DNA of 64,000 nt from Sphingomonadales bacterium Ga0077557 (GTDB lineage: Bacteria; Pseudomonadota; Alphaproteobacteria; Sphingomonadales; Sphingomonadaceae): NCBI GenBank assembly GCA_001464615.1, contig LNFI01000016.1, positions 298,728-362,727 on the forward strand, written 5' to 3'. The notes below the pieces were generated by a model, which did no database searches, was not told the origin of the DNA, and saw nothing but the letters and a program-made list of their open reading frames with translations. Below, piece by piece: positions 9,157 to 20,962 of this stretch (position 1 is its first letter; each line of letters starts with the position of its first letter). The translations under genes and the position numbers were made by a program.

Positions 9157-9524
9157 CACAGCACCTCCGGCGCGAGCGAGATGATCTTCATGTGCTTCTT
9201 GCCACGGAGCTCACGCACCACCGGGCCAAAAATACGCGTGCCAATCGGCTCTTCGTTCTTGTTGACGAGCACGGCTGCGTTGGTGTCGAACCGGATGACC
9301 GAGCCATCGGCGCGGCGAATGTCCTTCGCCGTGCGCACGATAACGGCGCGGTGCACGTCGCCCTTCTTCACCTTACCACGGGGCTGCGCTTCCTTGATGC
9401 TAACGACGATGATGTCGCCAACACCGGCCGTGCGACGCTTTGAGCCGCCCAGCACCTTGATGCACTGCACCCGCTTCGCGCCGCTGTTGTCAGCGACCTC
9501 GAGATTGGACTGCATCTGGATCAT
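9156..9524 (-). CDS. rplN: 50S ribosomal protein L14
   Basis: L14 sits at the subunit interface next to L19. The 122-residue length matches the family exactly. Diagnostic segments are [20 protein letters not shown] at the N-terminus, [20 protein letters not shown], and [20 protein letters not shown] near the C-terminus. A 67-base gap separates it from rpsQ, the largest break in this part of the operon. Confidence 0.98.
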   Translation of the reverse strand: MIQMQSNLEVADNSGAKRVQCIKVLGGSKRRTAGVGDIIVVSIKEAQPRGKVKKGDVHRAVIVRTAKDIRRADGSVIRFDTNAAVLVNKNEEPIGTRIFGPVVRELRGKKHMKIISLAPEVL

Positions 9525-9591
9525 TGATCCGCTTCCTTCTTCACTTTGGGGCCGATTGCTGACCGGTCCCCGCCTAAATCAAACAACGCCG

Positions 9592-9864
9592 TTACGCGTC
9601 GACATCAACCCGGTCAGGCGTCGCATGGGTGTTGACCCGGTCGAGCACTTTCCACGTCTTCAGCTTGCTGATCGGCGCGATCTCTTCGATCCGCACCGTT
9701 TCGCCGGCCTTGAACTCGTTCGCCTCGTCATGGGCGTGATACTTCTTCGAACGACGGATGATCTTGCCATAGAGCGGGTGCTTCACCTTGCGCTCGACAT
9801 TCACCACAACCGTCTTGTCGCCCTTGTCGGAGACGATCAGCCCCGTCAGCACGCGCTTCGGCAT
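9592..9864 (-). CDS. rpsQ: 30S ribosomal protein S17
   Basis: S17 is a primary binder of the 5' domain of 16S rRNA. Its 90 residues begin [20 protein letters not shown] and contain [20 protein letters not shown] and [20 protein letters not shown], the family's OB-fold signature. It follows rpmC by eleven bases. Confidence 0.97.
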   Translation of the reverse strand: MPKRVLTGLIVSDKGDKTVVVNVERKVKHPLYGKIIRRSKKYHAHDEANEFKAGETVRIEEIAPISKLKTWKVLDRVNTHATPDRVDVDA

Positions 9865-9875
9865 GTCTAAATTCC

Positions 9876-10085
9876 TTACTTGGCGGTCGAGCGCGAACGC
9901 TCAGACTGCAGAGTCTTGATACGGGCGATGCCGCGACGCACTTCGCGAACCCGGCTCGGCTTTTCGAGCTGGTTGGTCGCGGCCTGGAAACGCAGGTTGA
10001 ACGCCTCACGCTTCAGGTTGCCGAGTTCTTCGCTCAGCTGATCGTCGGACTTGGTCCGCATGTCTTTCACATCGGCCATCATCAT
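9876..10085 (-). CDS. rpmC: 50S ribosomal protein L29
   Basis: L29 lies near the exit of the peptide tunnel and helps form the docking site for trigger factor and SRP. The sequence shows [40 protein letters not shown] and [19 protein letters not shown]. Three ATGs in a row open it. The first (10085) overlaps the rplP stop codon as ATGA; the third (10079) gives the common MADVKD start, with 67 residues. Either is possible. Confidence 0.96.
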   Translation of the reverse strand: MMMADVKDMRTKSDDQLSEELGNLKREAFNLRFQAATNQLEKPSRVREVRRGIARIKTLQSERSRSTAK

Positions 10086-10513
10086 GCTCCCAGGTGCGAG
10101 GTGTCGCCAAGCCGGGCAACAACCTTAACCTTGATCGGCAGCTTCATCGCTGCACGCTCGAATGCCACTGCGGCAACCGGACCGGGCACGCCGTCCAGTT
10201 CGAACAAAATCCGGCCCGGCTTGACGCGGGCGGCCCAGAATTCCGGCGACCCCTTGCCCGAGCCCATGCGGACTTCGGCAGGCTTGGACGAAACCGGCAC
10301 GTCCGGGAAAATGCGGATCCACAACCGACCCTGGCGCTTTATGTGGCGCGTGATCGCGCGGCGAGCCGCTTCGATTTGGCGGGCGGTGATCCGGTCAGGC
10401 TCCATCGCCTTCAGGCCGTACGACCCGAAGTTAAGCGTCGAGCCACCCGTGGCCTTGCCATGGATGCGGCCTTTGAACGCCTTGCGGAACTTGGTCTTTT
10501 TTGGCTGCAACAT
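10082..10513 (-). CDS. rplP: 50S ribosomal protein L16
   Basis: L16 organises the A site of the 50S subunit. The 143 residues start [20 protein letters not shown] and include [40 protein letters not shown] and [20 protein letters not shown]. These match the family throughout. The stop codon overlaps the first rpmC start codon. Confidence 0.98.
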   Translation of the reverse strand: MLQPKKTKFRKAFKGRIHGKATGGSTLNFGSYGLKAMEPDRITARQIEAARRAITRHIKRQGRLWIRIFPDVPVSSKPAEVRMGSGKGSPEFWAARVKPGRILFELDGVPGPVAAVAFERAAMKLPIKVKVVARLGDTSHLGA

Positions 10514-10527
10514 TGTCTAGTTTCCTA

Positions 10528-11223
10528 TCAGCGCGCCGGGCGGACGCCGGAAGTCTGTGCTTCCATCATCAACCGGTCTTGCGCCATCGGGTCATGACCC
10601 AGGATTTCGCCCTTGAAGATCCACACCTTCACGCCGCACACGCCATAAGCCGTGTGTGCCGTTGCCTCAGCGTAATCGACATTGGCGCGCAGCGTATGAA
10701 GCGGCACGCGACCTTCGCGATACCATTCCGTGCGCGCGATTTCGGCGCCGCCGAGACGACCGCCGCAGGTGATACGAATGCCCTCTGCACCCAGACGCAG
10801 CGCCGACTGAACCGCGCGCTTCATGGCACGACGGAACGCGATGCGGCGCTCGAGCTGATCGGCAACGCCCTGCGCAACGAGCTTGGCATCGATTTCCGGC
10901 TTGCGGATTTCGACGATGTTCAAGCTGACGTCCGACGAGGTCATCTTGCCGAGCGTCTTGCGCAGCTTTTCAATGTCCGCGCCCTTCTTGCCGATGATCA
11001 CACCGGGACGGGCAGCGAAGATCGAGATGCGGCACAGCTTGGCTGGACGATCGATGACGACCTTGGAGATCGCGGCCTGTGGCAGCGTCTTCATGATGAA
11101 CTCGCGGATGCGCAGGTCTTCCAGCAGCAAGCGGCCATAATCGGCGCCTTCTGCATACCAGCGGCTGTCCCAGGTGCGGTTGATCTGCAGCCGAAGCCCG
11201 ATCGGATTGCTCTTCTGACCCAT
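10528..11223 (-). CDS. rpsC: 30S ribosomal protein S3
   Basis: S3 lines the mRNA entry tunnel and has helicase activity with S4 and S5. The 231-residue sequence begins [20 protein letters not shown], carries the KH-domain motif [17 protein letters not shown], and later [20 protein letters not shown] and [14 protein letters not shown]. Its start overlaps the rplV stop codon by one base. Confidence 0.98.
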   Translation of the reverse strand: MGQKSNPIGLRLQINRTWDSRWYAEGADYGRLLLEDLRIREFIMKTLPQAAISKVVIDRPAKLCRISIFAARPGVIIGKKGADIEKLRKTLGKMTSSDVSLNIVEIRKPEIDAKLVAQGVADQLERRIAFRRAMKRAVQSALRLGAEGIRITCGGRLGGAEIARTEWYREGRVPLHTLRANVDYAEATAHTAYGVCGVKVWIFKGEILGHDPMAQDRLMMEAQTSGVRPAR

Positions 11224-11603
11224 TACGCTTCCTCTGCCTGCTCACGCACCACGATCCGCAGCCGGCTGAACGGCTTCAGGATGCGGGTCGACTTGCCGCG
11301 ACCGCGGGTGGCGAAACGCTTCATCACGATCGACTTGCCGACCGATGCTTCCGACACGACGAGGGCGTCGACGTCGAGGTTATGGTTGTTCTCTGCATTC
11401 GCAATTGCCGATGCCAGCACCTTGCGTGCCTCGACAGCCATCGCTTTGTTCGAAAACTGCAGGATGTTCATCGCATCGCCAACCTTGCGGTTGCGGATGA
11501 GTGCCGCGACCAGGCCCAGCTTCTGTGCCGAACCACGGATCTGCGTACCGACCGAGAGTGCCTCGTTGTCAGCCACGCGACGCGGGGATTTTTCCTTGCC
11601 CAT
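11223..11603 (-). CDS. rplV: 50S ribosomal protein L22
   Basis: L22 extends a loop into the peptide exit tunnel (macrolide and arrest-peptide site). The 126 residues begin [20 protein letters not shown] and contain [20 protein letters not shown] and [20 protein letters not shown]. The hairpin region ([19 protein letters not shown]) is present. Start and stop overlap the neighbouring genes by one base each. Confidence 0.97.
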   Translation of the reverse strand: MGKEKSPRRVADNEALSVGTQIRGSAQKLGLVAALIRNRKVGDAMNILQFSNKAMAVEARKVLASAIANAENNHNLDVDALVVSEASVGKSIVMKRFATRGRGKSTRILKPFSRLRIVVREQAEEA

Positions 11604-11878
11604 CAGCGCTTGCCCTTCTTGTCGGCGGCGTGGCCGGGGAAGAAGCGCGTCGGCGCAAATTCGCCGAGCTTCATGCCGACCATGTCTTCGTTGACCGAAA
11701 CCGGCACGAACTTGCGGCCGTTATAGACGTTGAAGGTCAGGCCGACGAAATCCGGGAGGATCGTCGAACGACGCGACCAGGTCTTGATCGGTGCGCGGTT
11801 ATTGGCTTCCTGAGCGGTTTGCGCCTTCTTCAGGAGGTGAAGGTCCACGAACGGACCCTTCCAGACGGAACGTGCCAT
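11603..11878 (-). CDS. rpsS: 30S ribosomal protein S19
   Basis: S19 forms a complex with S13 in the head of the 30S subunit. The 91 residues show [40 protein letters not shown] and [20 protein letters not shown] followed by [25 protein letters not shown] ends. It follows rplB by six bases. Confidence 0.98.
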   Translation of the reverse strand: MARSVWKGPFVDLHLLKKAQTAQEANNRAPIKTWSRRSTILPDFVGLTFNVYNGRKFVPVSVNEDMVGMKLGEFAPTRFFPGHAADKKGKR

Positions 11879-11884
11879 GAGCGG

Positions 11885-12721
11885 TTAGCCCTTCTTCTTG
11901 GCGTGACGCGAGCGGATGATCATCTTGTCCGTCGCCTTGTTATGACGGGTGCGCGCACCCTTGGTCGGCTTGCCCCATGGCGTCACCGGATGGCGACCGC
12001 CCGAGGTCCGGCCTTCACCACCGCCGTGCGGATGGTCGACCGGGTTCTTGGCGACACCGCGCGTCAGCGGGCGAATGCCCTTCCAACGGTTGCGGCCAGC
12101 CTTGGCAAGGTTCGTGTTGGCGTTGTCGGGGTTCGACACTGCGCCCACCGTCGCCATGCAATCGCTGCGGATATAGCGCTGCTCGCCCGAATTGAGGCGA
12201 ACCATCACCATGCCCTTGTCGCGACCGACGACCTGCACATAGGTGCCTGCCGAGCGGGCGAGCTGACCACCCTTGCCGGGCTTCATTTCGACATTGTGGA
12301 CGATGGTGCCGACGGGCATCTGGCCCAGCTCCATCGCGTTGCCCGGCTTCACGTCGGTCTTCTTGCCAGCGACAACCTTGTCGCCGACGGCCAGACGCTG
12401 CGGTGCCAGGATATAGACGACTTCGTCGCCTGGATATTCGATGAGCGCGATGAAAGCGGTGCGGTTTGGATCATATTCGATCCGCGCCACGGTGCCTTCA
12501 ACGTCCCACTTGCGGCGCTTGAAATCGATGATGCGATAGCGCTGCTTGTGGCCACCGGCGATGCCGCGCGAGGTGACATGGCCCTTGTTGTTGCGGCCAC
12601 CGGTCTTGCGCTTGCCTTCGGTCAGCGCCTTTACCGGGCCGCCCTTGTGCAGACCGGAACGGTCCACCAGGATCAGGCCACGGCGTGCCGGGCTGGTCGG
12701 GTTATAATGCTTGAGTGCCAT
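11885..12721 (-). CDS. rplB: 50S ribosomal protein L2
   Basis: L2 is required for subunit joining and peptidyl transfer. The 278-residue sequence begins [20 protein letters not shown] and contains [34 protein letters not shown], and the invariant functional segment [20 protein letters not shown] with its essential His. The C-terminus [13 protein letters not shown] is typical. It is four bases downstream of rplW. Confidence 0.98.
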   Translation of the reverse strand: MALKHYNPTSPARRGLILVDRSGLHKGGPVKALTEGKRKTGGRNNKGHVTSRGIAGGHKQRYRIIDFKRRKWDVEGTVARIEYDPNRTAFIALIEYPGDEVVYILAPQRLAVGDKVVAGKKTDVKPGNAMELGQMPVGTIVHNVEMKPGKGGQLARSAGTYVQVVGRDKGMVMVRLNSGEQRYIRSDCMATVGAVSNPDNANTNLAKAGRNRWKGIRPLTRGVAKNPVDHPHGGGEGRTSGGRHPVTPWGKPTKGARTRHNKATDKMIIRSRHAKKKG

Positions 12722-12725
12722 TGCC

Positions 12726-13040
12726 TCAGATCCCCGTCGTCACGTCGATCGATTGCCCGTCTTTCAGGGTGACGATCGCTTTTTTCACATCAGACCGGGT
12801 GTAGGGCTTGCCCTTCCACTTCTTGGTCTTGCCCTTCTGGACGATCGTGTTCACGCCAGTGACGTTCACGTCGAACAGCGCTTCCACGGCGGCCTTGATC
12901 TCAGGCTTGGTCGCATCGTTCGCCACGCGGAACACAACCGCGTTGTGCTCGCTCAGCAACGTTGCCTTTTCGGTGATGTGCGGCGCGACGATCACGTCAT
13001 AATGACGGACCGCAATCGCTGCCTTTTCCTTCTTAGCCAT
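12726..13040 (-). CDS. rplW: 50S ribosomal protein L23
   Basis: L23 sits at the peptide exit and is the main docking point for trigger factor and SRP. The 104 residues include [40 protein letters not shown] and [20 protein letters not shown]. The start codon overlaps the rplD stop codon by one base. Confidence 0.97.
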   Translation of the reverse strand: MAKKEKAAIAVRHYDVIVAPHITEKATLLSEHNAVVFRVANDATKPEIKAAVEALFDVNVTGVNTIVQKGKTKKWKGKPYTRSDVKKAIVTLKDGQSIDVTTGI

Positions 13041-13678
13041 TAGTTCGCCCCTCCCGGGAGGGCGAAGCGCGCCTCCAGCTTTTCGACTGCCGCGCGCGTC
13101 AGCACGAGGGTGTCAGCCTTGAGAATATCGTAAACATTGGCGCCTGCCGCCGGCATCACGTTGATCTGGCGCAGGTTGCCGGCGGCGAGCGCGAAGCTTG
13201 CCTCGACCATGTCACCGTCGATCACCAGCGCCGTCCTGGCGTTGAAGGTGCTGAAGTTGTTGAACAGCACGGCCGTCTTGGCATTTTCGACGACCAGGCT
13301 GTCCATCACGATCAGCTTGCCGTCCTTCGCCTTCGACGACAGCGCCATCTTCAGGCCGAGCGCACGAACCTTCTTGTTCAGCGACGGGTTGAAGTCGCGA
13401 ACACGGGCACCGTGCGCCTTACCACCACCGATGAACACCGGGGCGCGGCGATCGCCGTGACGAGCCGTACCGCCGCCCTTCTGGCGACCGAACTTCTTGC
13501 CGGTGCGGGCCACATCGGCGCGCTCACGGGTGCCACGGGCGGTGCCGCGACGCTTTTCGAGCTGCCAAGTGACGACGCGGTGCAGGATGTCAGCGCGCGG
13601 CTCAAGGCCGAACACGTCATCGCTGAGTTCGATGTCGGCGCCCTGGGCACCGTCAAGCGACTGAAGCTTGATTTTCAT
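13040..13678 (-). CDS. rplD: 50S ribosomal protein L4
   Basis: L4 lines the peptide tunnel and, in E. coli, represses its own S10 operon both by attenuation and by translational control. The 212 residues contain [20 protein letters not shown], the tunnel loop segment [20 protein letters not shown], and [20 protein letters not shown]. Length is normal. A structured gap lies upstream of rplC at 14437-14645, which would be the natural place for L4-type control, though nothing here shows that L4 binds it. Confidence 0.98.
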   Translation of the reverse strand: MKIKLQSLDGAQGADIELSDDVFGLEPRADILHRVVTWQLEKRRGTARGTRERADVARTGKKFGRQKGGGTARHGDRRAPVFIGGGKAHGARVRDFNPSLNKKVRALGLKMALSSKAKDGKLIVMDSLVVENAKTAVLFNNFSTFNARTALVIDGDMVEASFALAAGNLRQINVMPAAGANVYDILKADTLVLTRAAVEKLEARFALPGGAN

Positions 13679-13680
13679 GT

Positions 13681-14436
13681 TCAGGCCTCCTGGCCGTCGG
13701 TGGCTTCGGGAGCCGCCACGTCTTCGACGGGCGTCTCGGCCGCAGCCTCATTGCTGTTGGCGACGGTCTTGAGACCGGCGGGATAGGGAGCGGCTTCAGG
13801 ACGGGCGATCTTCACCGAGTCCTTGATGAGGAGCCAGCCACCCTTCGATCCGGGCACCGAGCCCTTGATGAAGATCAGGCCGCGCTCGACATCGGTCGAA
13901 ACGACTTCCAGATTCTGCTGGGTGCGCTGCTTGTCACCCATGTGGCCAGCCATCTTCTTGTTCTTGAAGACCTTGCCTGGATCCTGGCGCTGACCGGTCG
14001 ACCCGAGCGAACGGTGCGAGACCGAAACGCCGTGCGTCGCGCGCAGACCGCCGAAACCCCAGCGCTTCATGCCGCCCTGGAAGCCCTTGCCCTGCGTATT
14101 GCCGGCAATGTCGACGAACTGGCCAGCGACGAAATGGTCGGCCGAAATCTCGGCGCCCACATCGAGCATGGCGTCTTCGGAAACGCGGAATTCAGCCAGC
14201 TTCGCCTTGGGCTCCACTTCGGCCTTGCCGAAATGGCCGCGCTGCGGCTTGGCGACGTTCTTCGCTTTGGCAACACCAGCGCCGAGCTGGAGTGCAGTAT
14301 AACCATCACGGTCGGCCTCGCGGCGGGCAACGACCTGGAGACCTTCAAGCGAAAGGACGGTGACGGGCACATGGCGCCCATCGTCCTTAAACAAGCGGGT
14401 CATCCCCATTTTCTTCGCGATCACGCCAGTGCGCAT
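13681..14436 (-). CDS. rplC: 50S ribosomal protein L3
   Basis: L3 is an early 50S assembly protein close to the peptidyl-transferase centre. The 251 residues start at 14436 with [20 protein letters not shown] and contain the methylated-Gln region [35 protein letters not shown], and [17 protein letters not shown]. The C-terminus is extended by about 35 residues rich in Glu, Ala and Pro, longer than E. coli L3. The longer upstream frame is rejected because it translates the hairpin region. Confidence 0.97.
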   Translation of the reverse strand: MRTGVIAKKMGMTRLFKDDGRHVPVTVLSLEGLQVVARREADRDGYTALQLGAGVAKAKNVAKPQRGHFGKAEVEPKAKLAEFRVSEDAMLDVGAEISADHFVAGQFVDIAGNTQGKGFQGGMKRWGFGGLRATHGVSVSHRSLGSTGQRQDPGKVFKNKKMAGHMGDKQRTQQNLEVVSTDVERGLIFIKGSVPGSKGGWLLIKDSVKIARPEAAPYPAGLKTVANSNEAAAETPVEDVAAPEATDGQEA

Positions 14437-14645
14437 GATCCATGCTCCATTCAATAACAGAGGCCCGCTCCGGACTATTCCCGAGCGGGCGTGCCTCAAC
14501 CCTAAATGTTTGTACGTGCCCCGACCCGGGCTGGTGCTTCCCGTTTGGGAAGCGTGTCGGGGGACGCGGGCCCGAATAAATCCGGCGGTATCCCTTATCG
14601 TTGGCCCCGTTGAACGGGGCCGAATCTCGTTGGAGAGCGCGGCCT
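14437..14645 (-). promoter_or_regulatory. Highly structured region between rpsJ and rplC (candidate r-protein leader)
   Basis: This 209-base stretch holds no gene. It contains three strong hairpins: 14603-14621 (GGCCCCGTT with its complement around a single base), 14519-14562 (an outer CCCCGAC/GTCGGGG pair with an inner GCTTCCC/GGGAAGC stem), and 14463-14490 (GCCCGCTC/GAGCGGGC). Together they would fold the RNA just ahead of the rplC start codon. In E. coli the S10 leader precedes rpsJ, whereas here the structure lies after rpsJ. A role in autogenous control, processing or a secondary promoter is inference. Confidence 0.5.
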
Positions 14646-14957
14646 TTAGGCCAGCTTGATCTCCACGTCAACGCCCGCTGCGAGATCGAGCTTCATCAAA
14701 GCATCGACGGTCTGCGGGGTTGGCTGAACAATGTCCAGCATACGCTTGTAGGTGCGCACCTCGAACTGCTCACGCGACTTTTTGTCGATGTGCGGGCCGC
14801 GGTTGACGGTGAACTTCTCGATGCGCGTCGGCAAAGGGATAGGACCGCGGATGAGCGCGCCGGTGCGGCGGGCCGTATCGGCGATGTCGCCGGTTGCCTG
14901 ATCGAGCACGCGATGATCGAATGCTTTCAGACGAATACGAATATTCTGCGTTTCCAT
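14646..14957 (-). CDS. rpsJ: 30S ribosomal protein S10
   Basis: S10 is a 30S head protein that also works with NusB in transcription antitermination. The 103 residues, [20 protein letters not shown], then [20 protein letters not shown] and [20 protein letters not shown], match the family in length and content. It lies 125 bases downstream of tuf and 209 bases upstream of rplC, both gaps being larger than elsewhere in the operon. Confidence 0.98.
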   Translation of the reverse strand: METQNIRIRLKAFDHRVLDQATGDIADTARRTGALIRGPIPLPTRIEKFTVNRGPHIDKKSREQFEVRTYKRMLDIVQPTPQTVDALMKLDLAAGVDVEIKLA

Positions 14958-15028
14958 AGTCCCTACCGATGCGAAAGAGCGGGGCGGCTGATCACCGCCT
15001 CTGATTACACGTTACATAAAATAGCAAC

Positions 15029-15068
15029 CGCCCGATTCCCTGGTTTTTGACGGCCGGGGAATCGGGCG
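15029..15068 (-). terminator. Hairpin between tuf and rpsJ
   Basis: Perfect 12-bp arms (CGCCCGATTCCC and its complement) around a 16-base loop, followed on the minus strand by GGTTGCTATTTTAT. The T-rich stretch is not directly adjacent, so full termination is uncertain. It may mark the 3' end of a str transcript ending after tuf and allow partial read-through into rpsJ. Confidence 0.5.
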
Positions 15069-15082
15069 GAGGCGAGCCTATA

Positions 15083-16276
15083 TTACTTCGAGATGCCGCT
15101 GACAATACCCGAACCAACGGTCCGGCCACCTTCACGGATCGTGAAGCGCTGGCCAACGTCCATGGCGATCGGGGCAATCAGCTTGACGCCGAGCGCGATG
15201 TTGTCGCCAGGCATGACCATCTCGGTGCCCTCAGGCAGCTCGACGGTGCCGGTGACGTCCGTGGTGCGGAAATAGAACTGCGGGCGATAGTTGGCGAAGA
15301 AAGGCGTGTGACGGCCGCCTTCATCCTTCGACAGCACATACACTTCCGACTGGAAGTCGGTGTGCGGCTTGATCGAGCCGGGCTTGCACAGCACCTGGCC
15401 GCGCTCAACTTCTTCACGACCAACGCCGCGGATCAGCGCGCCGATGTTGTCGCCAGCCTGGCCCTGATCGAGCAGCTTGCGGAACATTTCAACGCCGGTG
15501 ACGACGGTCTTGCGGACGGCTGGCTGGATGCCGACGATCTCGACTTCCTCGCCGACCTTCACAACGCCCGTTTCGACACGGCCGGTGACGACGGTGCCGC
15601 GACCCGAGATCGAGAACACGTCTTCGATCGGCATCATGAACGGCTTGTCGAGCGGACGCTCTGGCTGCGGCAGATATTCGTCAACAGCCTGCATCAGCTT
15701 CAGAACGGCGTCATGGCCGATCTCAGGCTGCTTGTCGTCGAGCGCGCAAACGGCCGAACCACGGATGATCGGAATGTTGTCACCGTCAAAGTCATACTTC
15801 GACAGCAGCTCGCGGATTTCCAGCTCGACCAGTTCGAGGATTTCCTCGTCGTCGACCAGATCGACCTTGTTCATGAACACCACCATCGTCGGCACGCCGA
15901 CCTGGCGGGCGAGCAGAATGTGCTCGCGGGTCTGCGGCATCGGGCCGTCCGTCGCGGACACAACCAGGATCGCGCCGTCCATCTGGGCGGCACCGGTGAT
16001 CATGTTCTTCACATAATCGGCGTGGCCTGGGCAATCGACGTGCGCATAGTGGCGTGCCGTCGTTTCATATTCGACGTGTGCGGTCGAAATGGTGATGCCG
16101 CGCTCGCGCTCTTCAGGTGCCTTGTCGATATTGGCATAGCTGGTGAACGTGGCGCCACCGGTCTCAGCGAGCACCTTGGTGATCGCAGCCGTCAGCGACG
16201 TCTTGCCGTGATCGACGTGGCCGATCGTGCCGATGTTGAGATGCGGCTTGGTCCGCTCAAACTTTGCTTTAGCCAT
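15083..16276 (-). CDS. tuf: Elongation factor Tu
   Basis: EF-Tu delivers aminoacyl-tRNA to the ribosome as a GTPase. The 397-residue sequence opens [20 protein letters not shown] and has the G1 motif GHVDHGKT, the G3 motif [20 protein letters not shown], and G4 NKVD, then [12 protein letters not shown] of domain 2 and [20 protein letters not shown] of domain 3. It is placed after fusA in the classic str order. Many proteobacteria have a second tuf copy; none is in this window. Confidence 0.99.
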   Translation of the reverse strand: MAKAKFERTKPHLNIGTIGHVDHGKTSLTAAITKVLAETGGATFTSYANIDKAPEERERGITISTAHVEYETTARHYAHVDCPGHADYVKNMITGAAQMDGAILVVSATDGPMPQTREHILLARQVGVPTMVVFMNKVDLVDDEEILELVELEIRELLSKYDFDGDNIPIIRGSAVCALDDKQPEIGHDAVLKLMQAVDEYLPQPERPLDKPFMMPIEDVFSISGRGTVVTGRVETGVVKVGEEVEIVGIQPAVRKTVVTGVEMFRKLLDQGQAGDNIGALIRGVGREEVERGQVLCKPGSIKPHTDFQSEVYVLSKDEGGRHTPFFANYRPQFYFRTTDVTGTVELPEGTEMVMPGDNIALGVKLIAPIAMDVGQRFTIREGGRTVGSGIVSGISK

Positions 16277-16352
16277 TGTTTCCTACCTTGCTGATCAATT
16301 TTCGTGTCGCCGGGGCTGCGCGAAAGCGTGCCCCATAGCGAGTGATTCCGGG

Positions 16353-18428
<2,076 letters not shown>

Positions 18429-18453
18429 GATCGGTTCCTTGGGGATGTGGAGA

Positions 18454-18475
18454 GGCCGGGGCTCTCACCCCGGCC
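18454..18475 (-). promoter_or_regulatory. Intercistronic hairpin upstream of fusA
   Basis: Perfect 8-bp arms GGCCGGGG and CCCCGGCC around a six-base loop, 25 bases ahead of the fusA start codon in the 97-base rpsG-fusA gap. No T-run follows. It could be a processing or stability element. In E. coli the S7 repressor site lies between rpsL and rpsG, so equating the two would be guesswork. Confidence 0.45.
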
Positions 18476-18525
18476 GGTCCGATATAGGAAGTCTAGTCGT
18501 TCAGCGGAAGGCTAAAGCCTGCCGT

Positions 18526-18996
18526 TTACCAGCGATAATGCGAGAAGGCGCGGTTGGCTTCGGCCATCCGGTGCGTGTCTTCGCGCTTCTTGACGGCGTT
18601 GCCACGGTTGTTGGCAGCATCCATCAATTCGCCCGAAAGGCGACCGGCCATCGTGTGCTCCGAACGCGAACGAGCCGCGTTGATCAGCCAACGAATTGCC
18701 AGCGCCTGTGAGCGTTCGAAACGAACTTCGACTGGCACCTGATAGGTCGCACCACCAACGCGGCGGCTGCGCACTTCGATGTTCGGCTTCACATTGTTCA
18801 GCGCATCGTGGAACACCGCAATCGGGTCCTTCTTGGCGCGGGCTTCGACGGTTTCGAGCGCACCATAGACAATGCCTTCGGCGACGGACTTCTTGCCGTC
18901 CAGCATCACCGAATTCATGAACTTTGACAGAACCTCATCACCAAATTTGGGATCAGGCAGGATTTCCCGCTTTTCGGGACGACGACGACGAGACAT
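18526..18996 (-). CDS. rpsG: 30S ribosomal protein S7
   Basis: S7 nucleates the 30S head and contacts the E-site tRNA; in E. coli it represses the str operon. The 156 residues start [20 protein letters not shown] and include [40 protein letters not shown] and [20 protein letters not shown]. Length and ends are standard. It follows rpsL by 49 bases. Confidence 0.98.
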   Translation of the reverse strand: MSRRRRPEKREILPDPKFGDEVLSKFMNSVMLDGKKSVAEGIVYGALETVEARAKKDPIAVFHDALNNVKPNIEVRSRRVGGATYQVPVEVRFERSQALAIRWLINAARSRSEHTMAGRLSGELMDAANNRGNAVKKREDTHRMAEANRAFSHYRW

Positions 18997-19045
18997 ATTT
19001 TCTTCCTTTGCACTTCAGCCTTGGTGACGGGACAAGCCCATCGGC

Positions 19046-19417
19046 TTACTTCGGACGCTTGGCGCCGTATTTGGAACGGGACTGGCGACGATCCTTGACG
19101 CCCTGTGTATCGAGCACGCCGCGCAACACATGGTAGCGAACGCCGGGCAAATCGCGAACGCGACCGCCGCGAATCAGCACCACCGAGTGCTCCTGCAGGT
19201 TATGCCCTTCACCGGGGATATAGCTGATGACTTCGCGCTGGTTGGTCAGGCGAACCTTGGCCACCTTGCGCAATGCCGAGTTCGGCTTTTTCGGAGTCGT
19301 CGTATAAACGCGCGTGCAGACACCGCGCTTCTGCGGGTTCTGGTCCATCGCAGGGACCTTGGATTTGGCCTTCTGCGGGTCGCGGCCCTTGCGGACCAGC
19401 TGGTTAATCGTCGGCAT
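19046..19417 (-). CDS. rpsL: 30S ribosomal protein S12
   Basis: S12 controls decoding accuracy at the A site and is the target of streptomycin-resistance changes. I start at the ATG at 19417 ([20 protein letters not shown]), the canonical S12 N-terminus, giving 123 residues. The decoding loop [20 protein letters not shown] is present with the wild-type Lys in KKPNS, and [20 protein letters not shown] follows. It is the first gene of the superoperon. rpoC, the frequent upstream neighbour in other bacteria, is not here. Confidence 0.98.
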   Translation of the reverse strand: MPTINQLVRKGRDPQKAKSKVPAMDQNPQKRGVCTRVYTTTPKKPNSALRKVAKVRLTNQREVISYIPGEGHNLQEHSVVLIRGGRVRDLPGVRYHVLRGVLDTQGVKDRRQSRSKYGAKRPK

Positions 19418-19504
19418 GAAGCCCTTCACCTTATGTTACCAGACGGGGCTGGCGGTTACTTTGCTGGATCCCCAACGGCAAACCTGCCCAGGGTCGGAAA
19501 TGAC

Positions 19505-19544
19505 AAAAAGGACCTCATGGAAGCCTTTTGAGCTCCGCGGTCCT
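19505..19544 (-). terminator. Terminator-like hairpin in the str leader (candidate attenuator)
   Basis: On the minus strand AGGACC and GGTCCT pair, with an inner GGAGC/GCTTCC stem, followed at once by TTTTG (five T counting the last stem base). It lies between the candidate promoter (19608-19636) and rpsL (19417), about 60-95 bases into the predicted 5' untranslated region. A hairpin with a T-run inside a leader suggests premature termination as a control point, or an unrelated weak terminator. Confidence 0.45.
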
Positions 19545-19607
19545 GGACGGTATCCAGCAATGTTCAAGCAGCCTCGACGCGACTTTGAGTCCCGCGAAGC
19601 AGGCGCG

Positions 19608-19636
19608 CCTATACGCGGCACACCGGGGGAGGTCAA
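19608..19636 (-). promoter_or_regulatory. Sigma-70-type promoter of the rpsL (str) operon
   Basis: On the minus strand TTGACC (-35, 19631-19636) and TATAGG (-10, 19608-19613) are separated by exactly 17 bases. Transcription would start near 19601, giving a leader of about 180 bases ahead of rpsL. This is the best housekeeping promoter in this part of the window and fits a highly expressed operon. Confidence 0.7.
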
Positions 19637-19707
19637 CATTGAGTCTGGCCGATTGCCGATCCGGCGCTCTTTACCGCGCGCTAACCCTGTTCGGGTAGAC
19701 GAACCCC

Positions 19708-20880
19708 ATGTTCCAAAGCGATATCCGCCCGCCCCAAGCCCGCCTTCGCCCAGCGATCTTCGCTGGCATCATGATCATTGCGGTCTGGTGGCATGCCATG
19801 TTGCTGCCGATCTTCACCACCGATGTCATCAACGATTACATTCCGTGGTTCAATCATATCGTCGATACCGGGCCGATTGCCGCCTTCGCGCACCCATTTG
19901 GTGCCTATAACCCACCCTATCTTTATCTGCTCGCGCTGGCGACGCCGCTAAAGGGGGTGATCGCCGACGGGTTTATCATCAAGGTCGTTGGCGTACTTGG
20001 TAATGTCGCGGCGGCAGCGGCAATGTGGCATTTGCTCGTCCGTCTAAAGGTCGATGACGCCAAGCGCCTCGCCATCTGCCTGCTCGCCTTGCCCACGCTG
20101 ATCCTGAATGCTGCCCTGCTTGGGCAAAGCGATGCGATGTATGCCGCGCCGCTGCTGATGGCGATGGCCGCCGCCATTGATCGCAAGCACCCGGCGATGC
20201 TCGGCTGGTGCGGGCTGGCGATCGGCATCAAGCTGCAGGCGGTGTTGATCGGGCCATTCATTCTGGTGCTGCTGATCGCGCGCCGGGTCCCGCTGCACCA
20301 CTGGCTATGGACGCCGGCCATCTATGCGTTGACGCTGGTCCCGGCCTGGCTGGCCGGATGGCCCGTCTATGATTTGCTGACAATCTATGCGGGGCAGGCC
20401 GATACATTTCACGACATCGCGCTTAACGCGCCCAATATCTGGATGGTCGCCATGCTGCTCGGGGCGCAATCCTACGACATTACCGGGCTGGCGATGGTGG
20501 CTGCGGTCGGCGCGGTCGCCGCCTATCTGGCGCGCTTCATCGCGACCGCGCGCCATTTCACGCCTGTCATGCTGGTTCGGCTCGCCTTGTTGGCCCCGTT
20601 GATCACGGCAGGATTGCTGCCGCGCATGCACGAACGCTATTTCCTGCTGGCGGATGTGCTGGCGCTCGTATTGGCGATCATCAGCCCGAACCGGAGCGAC
20701 TGGCGTATCGCGGCTTATGTGCAGCTTGGCTCGATTCTGGGCCTGTTCGCTTATTGTGTCGGCTGGCCGTGGATGGCCGGTGTGGGGGCCATCCCGATGC
20801 TCCTGGCGACCTGGCTGACCGCCGCGCCATTGCTCCAACCCGCCGCGAACGATAATCCCCTTCTGGCACGCACCATTTAA
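19708..20880 (+). CDS. Membrane glycosyltransferase (Gpi18/GT87-like mannosyltransferase)
   Basis: A 390-residue protein with about ten hydrophobic segments. The first loop carries FTTDVINDYIPWFNHI, with an Asp suited to the catalytic acidic position of GT-C enzymes, followed by GAYNPPYLYLLALATPLKG. Near the C-terminus is MHERYFLLADVLALVLA, a signature seen in Gpi18/PIG-M-like mannosyltransferases that use polyprenyl-phosphate sugars at the outer face of the membrane. The acceptor is unknown. It is divergent from rpsL, so its promoter lies in the 290-base shared region. The family call is from motif memory only. Confidence 0.7.
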   Translation: MFQSDIRPPQARLRPAIFAGIMIIAVWWHAMLLPIFTTDVINDYIPWFNHIVDTGPIAAFAHPFGAYNPPYLYLLALATPLKGVIADGFIIKVVGVLGNVAAAAAMWHLLVRLKVDDAKRLAICLLALPTLILNAALLGQSDAMYAAPLLMAMAAAIDRKHPAMLGWCGLAIGIKLQAVLIGPFILVLLIARRVPLHHWLWTPAIYALTLVPAWLAGWPVYDLLTIYAGQADTFHDIALNAPNIWMVAMLLGAQSYDITGLAMVAAVGAVAAYLARFIATARHFTPVMLVRLALLAPLITAGLLPRMHERYFLLADVLALVLAIISPNRSDWRIAAYVQLGSILGLFAYCVGWPWMAGVGAIPMLLATWLTAAPLLQPAANDNPLLARTI

Positions 20881-20962
20881 GCAAAGCTACCTGCAAAAAG
20901 CCGCGCTTCTGTGGTAGCTTTGGCGTTCAATTCATCGACTCAGATATTTCTGCGGGGTAATT

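Noticed and set aside
15047..16294. Long plus-strand frame antisense to tuf
   Set aside because: Same reasoning: the EF-Tu sequence on the minus strand is perfect and the opposite frame shows no family features.
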